Positions 24,694 to 37,345 of a stretch of 64,000 nt of DNA are shown piece by piece (within the stretch, counting starts at the first letter, position 1; each line of letters starts with the position of its first letter). The position numbers and the translations under genes were made by a program. The notes under the pieces are model-generated. The model made no database searches. It was not told where the DNA came from and worked only from the letters and a program-made list of their open reading frames with translations. The stretch lies in NCBI RefSeq assembly GCF_947623445.1, contig NC_135242.1:6324001-6388000 (forward strand), written 5' to 3'. The DNA is from Clavelina lepadiformis (lineage: Eukaryota > Chordata > Ascidiacea > Aplousobranchia > Clavelinidae).

Positions 24694-27253
24694 CTATTTT
24701 TTTATATCGTCGATGGTGAAATAAATAGTGTCCTCTGGCGCTGGAAAGTGTCTAGATCCACGTGGACTTGGAACAGGCTCCAAATACAGATCGTTGCTGT
24801 GCGGAGGAACTTGCAAGTTCGTGTCTAAAAGAACACACGCGGTTGGGCAATACAATCACCTGACCAAATGCGATAGAAACTGTACGACCGTTGAGAATGG
24901 CAAGTTTGAAAAGAAGCCAAATACAATACATTATCTTTCATTGGTCACATCAGGCTGTTAGTTTAGGTGAAGCAAAAGCAAGCAGAAACATATGTACATA
25001 CCGTGCATTGTATGATTGTAATAGGGGGAACCTAAGTCGATGTTGGAAAAAGAACTTTCGTTATCATGTGAAAGTTCCGGTCGAACAGTCTCATAGTTGG
25101 CGACAGAGCATTGTTCGGTTGGCATTGTGGGGATGGATGTGCTGTTGCCAGTAACACCGTTTCTAGGTCAAAAGTTGGTAAAGGTTTTAAAAGGTGTTTG
25201 AGACGTTACTTGAAATTGACATAAGACTAATGTCGTCTATCGTATCTGTATAGGCTTTGACAGTGATTAAGTGGAACATGAACATGAAAATAACTTGGTT
25301 GTTCGTGAAAACTAAGTTATTCCAAAGTTATCCACTAGCAAATAATTTGCATTAAATTATTTTCTTTGTCTAACTTGCAAAGCAATAACCATTTTTGGTA
25401 ACATTTTAGCCTGAAAAATACCGTCGATATTTTCAAATTAAACACGTCAGGATGACACACACCACGCGGCTGCAAAAGAAATTGCAACACATGTACATAC
25501 ACGTCCAAATGTAACATCACTTTAAATTATGGCTGCTGTCTGTTGCTTGTTTTTTTAGAAAGAGACAACAACTGAAACAAAAATTAAAAACCTTGTGCAC
25601 TTACTCTTGACGTTTTCGTCTTTTTCTTATTGCGGCAACAGCCACAATGATCAAAGTTATACAAACTATAGCAACAGAGCCCAAAATTGCCGCGAGAGTT
25701 GTCGTGTCAAGTCCATTACCGGTTTGTTGGTGATTATGAGACGGATCACGCACATTTGGACCGGGCCGTAGCGGTAGAGATACCATGTTTGTTGTCGTGT
25801 CTTTCATAACATCTTTAAAAAGAAACTATGATTATGACGTTCTATAATTACTGTATATCCACGATCATGTTTAGTATGCAAACCTTTATATTAATCTTAG
25901 TGTATGCAAATAATGATTTTATACTTGGAGCAAATATATTTAATGTCGCCTAAATGATTTTGCAAATTGCCATTTTCATACAGAAAGCTGTAAACGTTCT
26001 AATTGTTAAGCTTGCGACTTCATATACTCACCTTCACCTATGCTGGTACTTGTTCCTGAGACTGCAACCGTCGGTGCTGCTTGTGTGGATGTTGTTGTGG
26101 TTGTTGTTGTGGTTGTAGTAGTAGTACTAGTAGTAGTAGTAGTAGTAGGTCGACTAAAGCAATGTTACTGACATCAATCCAAGGTATCGAAACAAAGCAA
26201 TTTTAATTTGTTTGTACTGATAATTAGTTATAATTAGTTAAGTTAGTTATAACTAATAATTTTACCTTCTACAAAACTATAGCACATTACTTGCAATTAA
26301 AGTTTACGCATTTACCTGAAACATCCCTGCCTTCTTGAGCAAGTATTTTCGCGAGTTTGTTCTTCTGTTCCATATCCACCAAGGCAATATTTATTGCGCA
26401 GATTACCTGGAACATTTTTCTAAAAAATAGAACGAAGCATCAAATGTGAACTCCATCTTTTACAACTCTATTTCTAATTTTGAATCTCTTCACGGTTGCA
26501 CACTTCATTAAGCTCTGTTTTTTTTCATTCTTTTGTTGGCCTTCTGGTTATTTCGAAAGAATGTATGGAGAAGCAATGTGAGCACTTCTCAAGTTAGAAC
26601 CTTGACATGTATATATTTCTAAATGCAAGCTTTTTTTTTGCTCCACTTTTTTTGCCGTTTCCCAAGACCAAATTTCCATGATATAAATAACATTTTTCTA
26701 TTATTGCCATATTTTAAACGCTACATGCCAATGGTTATGTTCAAAACTATTGGTTTCTATTCTTGACACAAAGTAGGAAAGCAACCATTACATACATATA
26801 GTATACACTGCTTACTGCTTTAATCATACGTAAAGAATATATGTATATATTATACAAAAAGGTCAAAAACTGTCTTTACAAAAATATTACTTTATAGCAG
26901 GTTCGGAGTTGCTTTTCGGTTCCACTCCCGCAACTGTTACTGCAGTCGGACACGGTAGACCACGAGCTCCATTCCCCTTCACAACTTGCAAGGTTTGTGC
27001 AGTTTGCAAGGTTTGTGATTAAACAGTCTGTAGTCCGGACAGGAGTAGGATCAATAGGAAGAAAACACGACCTAGTTCTGACATTCTTTGCAAGATCACA
27101 CTGACCCACACATGAGGATGGCCCAATCCAGAAGCCCCATGTGCTGGGAACTTCATCGTTTAAGCATGGACATTCCTGAGAAGAACTTGAGTGAATTTGA
27201 AATAGAGCAACGATGATGAAGGATGAGGTTAAACTTGTAGTTAAACCACACAT
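24694..27253 (-). CDS. TMR-A: TSP1-repeat type I membrane receptor, 6 exons, 355 aa
   Basis: Exons, minus strand: 27253-26891, 26419-26316, 26153-26032, 25812-25605, 25141-25002, 24824-24694; the frame closes and intron phases are 0,2,1,2,1. Domains: signal peptide to about residue 25; a first TSP1-like repeat opening with CPC at 28-30, W39 and W42, C48xxxC52 and RTRSC63; a second, classical TSP1 repeat from C91 (EWSSW, then C104SNSCGSG, then RTC), completed in exon 2; a Thr-rich mucin-like stalk (exon 3); one transmembrane helix at about 236-258 with LGSV, followed by RKRRKR; and a tail with NYETVRPEL, SPYYN, NDLYLEP and TIYFTI near the C-terminus. TIYFTI fits the ITSM pattern TxYxx(V/I). 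The likely role is a surface receptor or adhesion molecule with phosphotyrosine signalling. That is inference; the family is not one I can name. Confidence 0.9.
26091..26149. repeat. Trinucleotide microsatellite in the TMR-A stalk exon
   Basis: The plus strand shows GTT/TTG-rich then GTA/TAG-type triplets. On the coding (minus) strand these read as runs of ACT and ACA Thr codons with one Ser. The repeat lies inside coding exon 3, in frame, so length changes by whole units would lengthen or shorten the O-glycosylatable stalk without breaking the frame. Confidence 0.85.
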
Positions 27254-30200
27254 TTTTCAATTCTTTTTCCAGATCAACGCTTTTTTCGTAACTACAAGGT
27301 TATGATAAATCACGTATGAAACGTAAAGCCAAACCTTTTGTATAAAAACAACAATATCGCTATAACCTACCGTACAAGCAAACGGATAATAAATTAACAT
27401 AAACTTTGACATACAGCAAAACCTCACTATAGAAAATATCTATAGGTGAAATGTTTGTTTTACATACTGTATAGCGGCAAGTTAAAGCTATGTGCCCAGT
27501 GAACTTTCTTCAAAATACTTCCTACTTTTACAAACCAGCCCTAACATACTGAAAAGTGTCAACTGCTGTCACCAAACAACATCTCGTTTTTAATATTTTC
27601 ACTCTGGTAACGGAAACAGAAAGTGCTTTAACTTACTTAAAACCATATCGCTTGCTTGCTTCTATACCAATTGCTCTACGTTTGTGACATGCAACTTGTC
27701 AGCCTTTTAACAACTGTGTAAAATTTCTGTACGTTTTGGTAATGTCCTTCCTTAATTAACAGCCCTTTACGGTAAGTTTTAATTACGTTTCTGATACATC
27801 CCGAGCACGTGACGCCAGTGTGTTAGAAAGAACAACAGCATGATGTGCGTGATACAAATTTCTGAAATGAAGAAAAGTTAGACATAGAAGGACTGAAAAA
27901 GCGCACGATTGGCTGAGCGGCCACCCAAAATATTTCCTGTGCGTCGACATTGCTTTGTTTTACTACTGATGTTGATCACGCCTGACAAAAATACCCGCGT
28001 ATAGCGTATATCCAACCCAATAATATTAATGACACAATAAAACGGCAGTCAAACGTATTCGTATGGTTAAATGGTTATTTCTATTTTGCAACAGATCAAT
28101 GCAAATGTTGTATATGACATTTTTTTAGGCTGCACAGATGTCATATGAATCGTCTGCTGTCAAGTTCAGCTATGTCCAACCGAAATGCTTTACTGAGAAA
28201 AAATTGACACCATAATGACGTATTAATGAGAGCTGCACATTGAATACGGTAAATCATTACACTTGATTAAGTTTAACACAAAGTATGTAAGGAAAAAATC
28301 ATTGCTCTTATTTATAGCAATTTCTAATTGCGCAATTCTTAAGCACGTTGTTGCAGTGCCTGGCTGACTGCTGCAACTTTGAAAAGTACCACAAACGCAA
28401 AATCTCGGCAGACAATATATATATTGAAAAGATCTTAAAACCTGATCACCATCAGCAATCACATACCACAAAAGTAAGTTGAATGGCTTCATGCTTTCTG
28501 CTTTACTGGCAAATGGAAGTCGAAAAAGTATTGGTGATCCTTATGTATTGCATGCATATTGAGTTCTGATTCTCATTAATTTGATTAATTAAACTCTTTA
28601 TCTCGATCGAGTCTAGGCACAACGATTGAGGTAAACTTTTTTAAATTCAGAAACATGTTTATTACCGAAAAATATGCAGTACGTAATAAAAGAGTAAGCC
28701 TCAAGTGATGTAGGTCGACGTTATAATTAAAGCAACTGAATGTGTACTGTGGCTTTTGTGTTTGCAGTGGAAAACGAAGATGTTAATGAGCCGAAACAAA
28801 AAAGCGCTACTCTTATTATTATAGAAAGTTTTTGTATGCGGACCTAAAGCCGTGCAAAACATTTTCATAAACTGAGGTCACACAAACCAATCCGAGTCCA
28901 ATGCGAAAATCTCGATTTATTTCTGCGATAGCTGAGGATACAGAAAACATGCTTGACAAAAGATGACATGACAAAAAAGCAAAAACATTTTAATAGATTT
29001 AGGAAAAATATTTTTGTAATGCTGGTTTGAAGAACTTGAAAATGATGAAAATTTAACGCTAGATGGTGTGATTGAGTTGAAAGCTCATATGTAGCCACAA
29101 ACTCCGTCCAGCAAATGTCATATAAAAGACCTTATAACGGGAATCGTACAAATTAAACTTAGTCCTCTGCCAACTTTTTGAATTTAACATAACCTCTATT
29201 AATTTGTCTGAAACATTCCTAAGAAAATCAAATATGAAAATAAAATTCATTTATATCTACGCAGTCAACTAGTCAGTTTGTTATGGTGAATGACATAACT
29301 TTATCCATAGCTAATGTAAGTTTTTGCAGGAATTTACACTCGACGATGATTCCTCACTGCTCAAGCCCCGGTTACTGAGCTTGTTTTTGTGCAAGTTCCG
29401 TTAAACAGACATTTTGAATTTGTTTTTATTTTTAAATTGCCCATATTTCAGACTTGTTCAGTAGGACCACCAAACAGTATAGTATATAAAATGCTTTTCA
29501 TACCTTGCATGCTATGTCCACGTTCAAGGTTATACCACAACCAAAGAAAGTTTGAAAACTAGGAATTTCAAAAACAGAATCTGCTTGGAAAGTTTTGCAC
29601 TTTGAAGCCTATCTTTGAAATTTTCTTTTTATCTTTGCTGTACAGTGAAATCAAACGAGAGCCTTCCAAATGCTAAACTTAAGGGCGACCATGTGATAAA
29701 AAGCTCTTTACAAATTAGTTTGACTGAAGATGACAAATGCGTTTTTTCTAATTCACGCTCTGAAACGTTGTTGCATTCATTTGACGATTGCTCTGTGATT
29801 AGTAGTGTATGGTATGATTTAGTCTTATGGCCTTGTTGCAAAATCATGTACCCTTTATTTTATAGCTCTCATGAACGCTTATTTCGATTATATAATTTTG
29901 ATAAATTTTATTTAGTTAATAAACTGTACATTTTTATTTGTAGACCTACCATATTTTTCATTGATAAATGTAATTTATGCGAAAAGGCCTGATATCATGT
30001 GATCGGAAATTATTGTTGTCAAAAAGAAAGAAAACATTGATAAGCATTTTTAAAAGTGGTAATCACTGTAATTAACAGTATTTCAATCGCTAAAACACAT
30101 TATGAGAGATTTACACTCCACAGCTATAAAACTCAGCTATCATGGTCGTTGTCTTTTTAAGAAACCATCGTCAGAAAGTCGTTTGTCTTGTTCTATATAT

Positions 30201-31585
30201 GGATGAAGATTATTATATCATATCACACCAACAGAAGATAATAATCGTTTATTGAATATAATGTATAACTACTATATATACATATGCTGGGTTTCAAGTG
30301 AAGATTTTTCAATATCGGGTATTAATTGTAAGTCTTTAAAACTCATACAGACCCATGGAAAATTGTTATACTTTGCAATGTCTGGGAAGCAACTGCTTTT
30401 TTTCTATCGTTGAAATTATGAAGAACCAAGAACCAAAAAATTGTTTGCACCATTTTTATTATATTTACGTATAACAAAATTATGATGTTTGCTGACATTT
30501 AAAGCGAAATAGATTATGTCTTTTCATTCCTTTCGTTGAAAAACACATCGACTACATCTTTGCTGGTTCAGGTGTTAAACTAATTTCTACTTCAGCTATC
30601 TAATCTGTTCTTAACTAATTGCGGCAATTTCGTAAAGTGCAGTTTACTTTTACGCCGACAAGTGATAGCCAGTGGCCAGTGGTCATGTTGAAGATAGGAT
30701 GGTCAGATTTTCAGTGGAAGTAGCATTTTCATTGATAGAAACCTTTTACAGAGTTCTGCGACATGCGTCATTAACCGGATAAGAATTCGTTGAATACAGG
30801 GCTGTAGTAGTGGTAAAAGTTGTTTGTAATTACGTATATACGAACGTGTTGAGCTATATAATTAATAACTGACTTATAGGAACGGAATAATGACGAGACG
30901 ATTCTTGAACATCTTGGCAGCGACAGTTCGTGAAATTTCTAAATTTAAATTATATTTGTCATCCTTTTGTTAAGCTGATCGCGTCACGCGCAATAGCGTG
31001 ACTGGTCTAATAATGTTGTTATAGGTCGAATTATACGTTAAAATATTTTGTGCAAAAATAGAAAACCTTTGAATGTAATTCATTAGAATTTAATACCAAG
31101 ACGGGCATTAGCAGTATTTCCTTCACACAATGTCCTATGATGCGAATTTGGTTTTAACTTGGTTAAAATGCTTTGTAGAATACTGTATGGTGTCTATAAC
31201 CAGGTAGGTTCTGTTGCAGTAGTCAGTGCATCTCCGGTAACAATAACAGTTATGTAAAGGTTAAATCAGTCGCAATGCGCCTGGTCTGTTTATTTTGTTT
31301 ATTATGCAGCTCAGCTCAGACTAAAGCTTAACAGATAGTTCTTGTTTTTAGTTTGCATGTTGAATTCCAGTTTTTGAGTGACGTTATAATGGAAGACCAG
31401 CTGTGCAAAGACAAAATGCAAGCTCAAAGTTTTGCTTTTATAAAGGAAAGCCAGTTGTGTTTGTACATGAAAACGTATAAAAAAATAACATCATGTGTAA
31501 TACAATGATTGTTTAATGGAAACTGGTTTAATAGTTGTCTTACTAATGTATCGGGTGTTCAGGGATAGAGATTGTTATTCGTAAT
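27254..31585. other. Head-to-head interval between TMR-A and TMR-B
   Basis: About 4.3 kb containing the promoters of two divergent paralogues. I found no supportable exon. Open stretches at 28223-28492 (minus) and 29615-29992 (plus) match no family I know and may be chance in AT-rich DNA. No clear transposon ends were seen. Confidence 0.5.
31476..31482 (+). promoter_or_regulatory. Possible TATA box for TMR-B
   Basis: TATAAAA lies 104 bp before the TMR-B ATG, a plausible distance for a short 5' leader. AT-rich surroundings make chance occurrence likely. Confidence 0.35.
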
Positions 31586-33222
31586 ATGGGAAGATACTTC
31601 ATTTTGTCACTTGGCGTGACTTGGAGTGTAATTTTTCTGAGCGAAAGCCAGCTGCGGTGTCCATGCGAAGTGACTAGTTTCTCAAACAGGGAATCTTGGA
31701 CTTGGGGTAGTTGGATTACAGAAGCTGACGGAGCGTGTGACTGCGCCAGTAACATAAGAAGAAGAAACCGAAGGTGCCACCAAATACGTAATAACGGGTT
31801 TCAAGTTGTTCAGACTCTATCATGCCCCAAGTCGGACATATGCTCCGACGTCAACTCGTGTGCTGCGACTTGGTCGAGATGGGAAACAGTGGAAAGATGT
31901 AGCGCCCTGTGCGGTCAGCCAGGCATTGTTATACAACGAAGGCGATGTTTTACGGTATGTTGTCGGTCAAACTAAAATGAAAGATTGCAACGGTAAAACG
32001 AATCTTCGACGACTCGCCATTTAAGCTTAATTGAAACCCTTCGCTGTGTACGAAAAAGCTAAAATATAACTAGGAACGTTTTATTATCATGTTTGATTTC
32101 ACAGCACCAGAACAGAGCAAGCCGACAATGCAATCCCGAAACTCAAGAAGATACCCAAATCAGAAATGATCCTTGTCATGGTCCTCCATGTCCTTCCACT
32201 ACCGCTTCACCAGAAACAACAAGGTAAGCGGTTTTAGCGGAATAATCATTTCAGAAAATTGTAATTTACGTTGACTTTCGTCGAATTTCAACATTATACT
32301 GTATTATGTGACTTGCCGCAGTATTATCACGACTATGTTTACAACTGCAAATCCTACTAGTCGTTCTCTGGTTATCACGGGGTCGTCTACAAATTTAACC
32401 AGGCCTGCCATCACGCAAGACACCAAAGGTGAAAACGGAGTTTTATGAAAATGTTCAATCTTGCGTGAAAGATGAGTTGTGCAAAGAGTTGTAAAGACAC
32501 ACTTCTTGCCATTTATTTGCAGGTGTTACGACATCTACGAGTGATATCGGTGATCATCAGGGAAACAATGGCAATGGTCAAATAGATCCCACGCTCCTTG
32601 CTGCTACGCTAGGTTCGGTCGGACTCGTTTGTTTGACTTTACTCGTTATCTTGATAATTTTGATTCGCAAGAAAAGATCGAAGAAAAATAGGTGAAATAA
32701 AAAATGGTGAAATTAGTGGGATTTCTGTTTTTAGAAAATGGTTTTATTTTTCATGAAATTTATTCATGTTAAAACAGCGAAAACTTAAGAGAAAGCAACG
32801 ATCTTTCTTCATTACCACCATCTCAAGCAAGGCGGAATAATTATGAAGAGGTTGCACCTGCACTTCCGGTTAGGGAAGCGTCACTGCAAGGCCCTCAGGT
32901 TGTTCCCAATGCCCTTTATGAGCCGTTTGTTGAAGGTAAACATCTTCATAACTTTCTATTCGATTGGTGTAAGTTAATTGTCCTTTGACCACAAATAACG
33001 CGTCCACTTGAGCGGATGATGCCAGCGATCTCTTCCTAAGGTTCTTTTCACGCCTTATCACTTTCTCAAATAGGGCAATTCGGGACATTGAAAACTTGAT
33101 TTGTATTTTCAGATGAACCAAATGGGTCCGCTATACCGAGCACAAGCGTTTACATGCAGCCTCTGGAAAATCCTCCGGGCAAAGACAAGCAAGAAAATAT
33201 TTATTTCACTGTTTCTAATTGA
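31586..33222 (+). CDS. TMR-B: TSP1-repeat type I membrane receptor, 6 exons, 343 aa
   Basis: Exons: 31586-31954, 32105-32223, 32322-32428, 32523-32691, 32778-32935, 33113-33222; phases 0,2,1,2,1, frame closed (1032 nt). The signal peptide covers about residues 1-21. The first TSP1-like repeat starts with C25PC27 and has W38, W40, W43 and a compressed C51DC53 in place of CxxxC. The second repeat starts at C92 (TWSRW, then CSALCGQPG, then RRRC) and is completed in exon 2 (CHGPPC). Exon 3 is a Ser/Thr-rich stalk. The transmembrane helix at about 223-246 contains LGSV and is followed by RKKRSKK. Tail motifs are NNYEEVAP, NALYEPF, SVYMQPLE and ENIYFTVSN at the very C-terminus, parallel to TMR-A. 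The start is the only ATG giving a signal peptide. Function is inferred as for TMR-A. Confidence 0.92.
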
Positions 33223-35244
33223 TCGAGGGCTGGTTAAACCATTTGACCGCAAGCAATTTTTTACCAAACTGTAGTGGTTGGTTTCTCATGATCTGAGGTT
33301 TTTGTGTTGTTTGTCAGATTGTGATTATTTTTAATTATTGAATTGTTTTAATATTTTTGTTTTTACATACTGCCGTCGATTGTTCCCAGACGCTTCAGTT
33401 TTCTTCTGCCAAAACAAGTCTTTTTATATAGTTTGTTTACAAACTTCATTACGATTGGTTAAACGTTGGTCACAATGCATAACTTCTGAAAACCAGTGGA
33501 GCATCTGATTTCCGTGAAGCACTGTTCCTTTTATCGTGCGTTGACTGAACTTTTATGTATTGCATGTACTTTTATGTATCACGAGGGCGTGCCTACTTTA
33601 CGTAGCTGCTTAAGTGTACGTTTTAAGCCTAATATGGCAACAGACGTTCGTTTAAATTTCGCAGAATTGACTGTCGAAGATCAGAACAAGTTAAAATGCT
33701 GTGGATAATTTCATAACATTTTTTGTATACTACATAAACATCTGTGAGCTTTATCTCAATTCTGTTTTCATTACAGTTGTTGTAGATGTGTAGTTGTTGC
33801 GATTATTACGCTTTGCCTAGAATATCATTTGAAATATCGCTGTTTTAACAGTTTTTTTATGCGTAAAAATAGTTTTACATAAGGCAATATTTTTTGTTAT
33901 ACCGTCAGCAGCAAACGCAGGCAATATGCAGTAAAATTTGCAATCAATCAAAAACGCTACGACCTTATACTCACTGTTTATGTTTGTTAGAAGGATCACA
34001 CAATTATTTTACGATTTTGCAATTTGTTGTTGAAATAAATGCCTAAATCTACCTGGATTTCCTCGTTATGAGCGACTGTATTTTATTTTTAAAAATGATC
34101 GACTTTTGGTTTCCTATATGAAAAGTATTTTGATCATAAGCATGAGAAGTTGGGTTTGATCAGAAGGTTTAATATAGGTTCTTGGTAGGTTATACATTGT
34201 AATTTGTATAAAAGGCTCCTGTTCTCATACCTATAACTAGGCCTACACAACTTCATCAGACATAAGCGCAGTAGTACACATTTGTCTTAAGTAAAAAATC
34301 ATCATCAAAAGCAATCTTTTTCGACCAAAATCAAATAAAAACGTCCTTGTGTTTGAAATGCAGCCAAGACATCATTTCACATTGAGCGGAGAAAACTTTT
34401 AATAGGCGCATTTTGCACAACTTGTGCCACGCCGTCTTCTATTTCAAACAAAATCTTTTTCACTCGAAGCTCGATTATTAATAATTAAGAACTTAAGTTA
34501 ATGAAATTTATACCCGACATAATCTAGCGCACAAAATGTTTCTCACCCTATTACATAAAATTGCCGCCATAAAAGTTTAAACAGCTGGTTTATGTCAGCA
34601 CGCAGATTGCCGCAAACCACGCTTGGTCATCTGCGTTCATATTTAAAAGACTTAAAATGGTTATTATTATTAGAACGTAAAAATTAGACCTACGCCATAT
34701 CACCGATACATAAACTGAGCATGCAGCACTGATGACACCACATTATAACTGATTGTAGCTGTCAAATAAATAACTTTAATTAACACGTAGGCCTACTACG
34801 CAAATTGTGATAAAACTTCATATAGCCAGTTATAAAAAATACGCGAAAAAGTTACTTATCTATTTCACCGACGAAAATCATTCATTTAAAGTAGTCTATT
34901 TTTGAATTTGGCGCTAACCTAACTTAAATGTTATAAATAGAAGTAAAAGCAAAATCTATTAACTCTGTGTGGTATGCAGAAGGTCGAAATAACCTAACTC
35001 TAAATTAAGCTATAACAAGATTATATTAGTTATGTTGCTGGTGCTTGTTCATGAGTCATTGTGCAGAAGTAGGCCTACAGTCATATACGTTCCACGAGTT
35101 ATTGCCAGGTTGCATAAATTATGGAATTGGAGATGACCATAGTTTAATAACATCATTTTCTTGAATCCAGAATGCCTTCATAAATTACTATTAACTAACC
35201 TGCAAAAGAGGTGTCCAGGCTACCGTAAGAAGGTATAGTCATCT

Positions 35245-36067
35245 GGGTTCCATGACAATTGACCGCGGGAAATTGACCGCGAACAAACTCACCGGGGACA
35301 ACTGAATGTGACGTAAATTGACCGCGAACAAACTGACCGTGATGTAAATTGACCGCGAACAAACTAACCGGGAACCAACTGACCGGAATGAAAATTGACC
35401 GGGAGGTAAATTGACCGTGCAAGTGCTGAATTATTGTGTTTAAGTTGACGGTAGTATATGATATGTAAAGTAAATATTTGTTTGTAACTATTTCTTTTGT
35501 TTTTAACAAAATTTTTTTTTATTTCAATACACATTGAAACATTTATTGAAATAAACAGAAATATTTCCGGAAATACGAGTAACAACATTAAAAGAAGTTC
35601 ACTGCAAAACACATATGACACTACATAATAAGGGCACTAGAATTTACACAAACTGTTATTTGACAAATAAGGAAGTTTATTGCGCAAATTGTAGGTTGTG
35701 GGCGATGCCTCTGAGAAAATCTAATATGTCACGGTTTGCAAAATCTTCAACGATGGTTTGAAGTCGCGCATCCAGATCCTTGTATTTTCTCCTATTTTCA
35801 CCCTACACCCTACAAGGGGCCAAAAAACCCTACGAGTGGCAACCTTGACTGCAATACACATACTAAATTGGCTGGGATTAAAGTTGATGCGCGACTAGAT
35901 AGTTAATTAGAATTTTGACCTTTTGACGGCCAATTTATCGACGGTTAATTTCATCGCCGGCCAATTTACGTCACGGTTAATTTGATCGCCGGCCAATTTG
36001 TTGCCGGTCAGTTGACCACTACCAGTTGTCGCCGGTGAATTTGTTCACGGTCAATTCACGTGATCCC
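35245..36067. mobile_element. 823-bp fold-back element with GACCG-type subterminal repeats
   Basis: Perfect 8-bp direct repeats AGTCATCT flank it at 35237-35244 and 36068-36075. The ends are GGGTTCCATGACAATTGACC and, from the right, GGGATCACGTGAATTGACC. The left arm to about 35420 repeats units such as aaattgaccgcgaacaaact. The right arm from about 35915 repeats complementary units such as ccggccaatttgttgccggt, so the arms form long imperfect inverted repeats. No transposase is encoded. The GGG ends with 8-bp duplication differ from the CAG-ended hAT MITEs elsewhere in the window; a Merlin-like or unclassified DNA transposon origin is possible. Confidence 0.88.
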
Positions 36068-36338
36068 AGTCATCTGATACCTTGCGGTACTGTAGGGTAC
36101 CGCTGCTCTGAACGCCTGCAGCCCGTGTAACGAATAGTTTAATAGTTTTGCATAGTGATAAGCTGTCAACATATGTTGAATTATAAATTTGAATTGATGC
36201 AACTACTTTAATTTGTAAAACAAAATCGCTTCCTTTGCTGGCGATCTGTTGTACGCTATAAAATTACAGATTTTAAAATTGATACTCTTATAGTTAACTT
36301 TTATAAAAAAAAGTTGTTTCCAACAAAGGTACTTTCCC

Positions 36339-36392
36339 TAAGAATCTCTAAGAATCTTTAAGAATCTTTAATCCCTAATCCTTAAGAATCTG
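36339..36392. repeat. AAGAATCT tandem run
   Basis: Three adjacent 10-bp units of TAAGAATCTC or TAAGAATCTT plus a fourth 14 bp further on. A simple local repeat. Confidence 0.75.
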
Positions 36393-36587
36393 ATTTCTCA
36401 AATATTTATCTTTCTAAATTGGTTATAAACAATGAAAAGTAGAAATAAATTTTATTGGACGTATGTTATAAGGAGCAAAATTGTGCTTAATAATGACAGA
36501 TATACAGTAGCAGTAGTTTCAAATTTACACCGCCTGTAAAGCGACTGTGCGCTTTTTACCGGGGCCACTTTCGGCTTTGCTATAGCC

Positions 36588-36786
36588 CAGGAGTGGGCAA
36601 ACTTGTTCAATGAAAGAGTCACTTGCAGAAAACTACGAACACCAGCGAGCCGCAAAATCAGTAGTGTCAATACAAATACGGTAAAGATTGTATGGATAAT
36701 ATAATTAATGAACAATAATGGATATTACTATTCAGCTAAAAGAGCCACTAAAAGCACATCGGCAAGCCGCAGTTTGCCCACTTTTG
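36588..36786. mobile_element. hAT-like MITE, 199 bp, related to the element at 593-983
   Basis: The left end is CAGGAGTGGGCAAACTTG and the right end CAGTTTGCCCACTTTTG. The flanks CTATAGCC (36580-36587) and CTATAGGC (36787-36794) agree at seven of eight positions. The interior gttcaatgaaagagtca and caccagcgagccgcaaaatca are the reverse complement of parts of the 593-983 element, so it is an internally deleted, older copy in the opposite orientation. Confidence 0.82.
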
Positions 36787-37280
36787 CTATAGGCTTTGCT
36801 ACACCAAAATATTGCAATCAGCACAACTACGGAAATTTATTTATTTACAAAAGTTTATTATATAACAAACTAAGGTAGCTTTAAATATTATAATGTTTTG
36901 TATACTGTACTCTATACTCATTTAATAGCCCCCATCATAGCTAAAACGAATATATTTAAAACTTCGGTAGAATTGAACATGCAGTCTACATACGAAGTGG
37001 TTATTATGAGCGCCACAAAAGCAAGTACTGCGCGTGTATAAACATTTCATTATATAAAAAGCAGACATGTTTTGAACAATATATTTTCTTATCAAAAGAA
37101 GAATGAATGGAAAAGATATTCGGGGTCTTATTGTTATTTGAAAAATTGCTAGATTTGTTGAAAAATTTAGTTTTATTTGTGGAACAATAGTTAATTTAAC
37201 GGGAAAATAAAGAAAGGACCGGAAATTCGATTCGAATTAGAATGAAAGTGTTTGAATGTGCGGAAAGAGCATTCTTTGTA

Positions 37281-37345
37281 CAGTCAACCCTCGATTTAAC
37301 GGATCTCTGTTTAACGGACTTTGGATTTAAGCAGAACTTAGAGAA
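37281..37345. mobile_element. Fragment of a pogo/Tigger-like element (one end only)
   Basis: TA followed by CAGTCAACCCTCGATTTAACGG, then two further ttaacgga-type repeats, resembles the terminal repeat of pogo-like DNA transposons. The opposite end was not found, so this is a remnant or a chance match. Confidence 0.4.

Noticed and set aside
28223..28492. Cys-containing minus-strand frame starting MKPFNLLLW followed by a gtatgt donor
   Set aside because: Looks like a signal-peptide first exon but no continuation found in phase; may be a relic or chance.
29615..29992. 125-residue open frame after an acceptor-like tttgctgtacag
   Set aside because: Could be a terminal exon but matches no family and has no upstream partner exon; not enough to call a gene.
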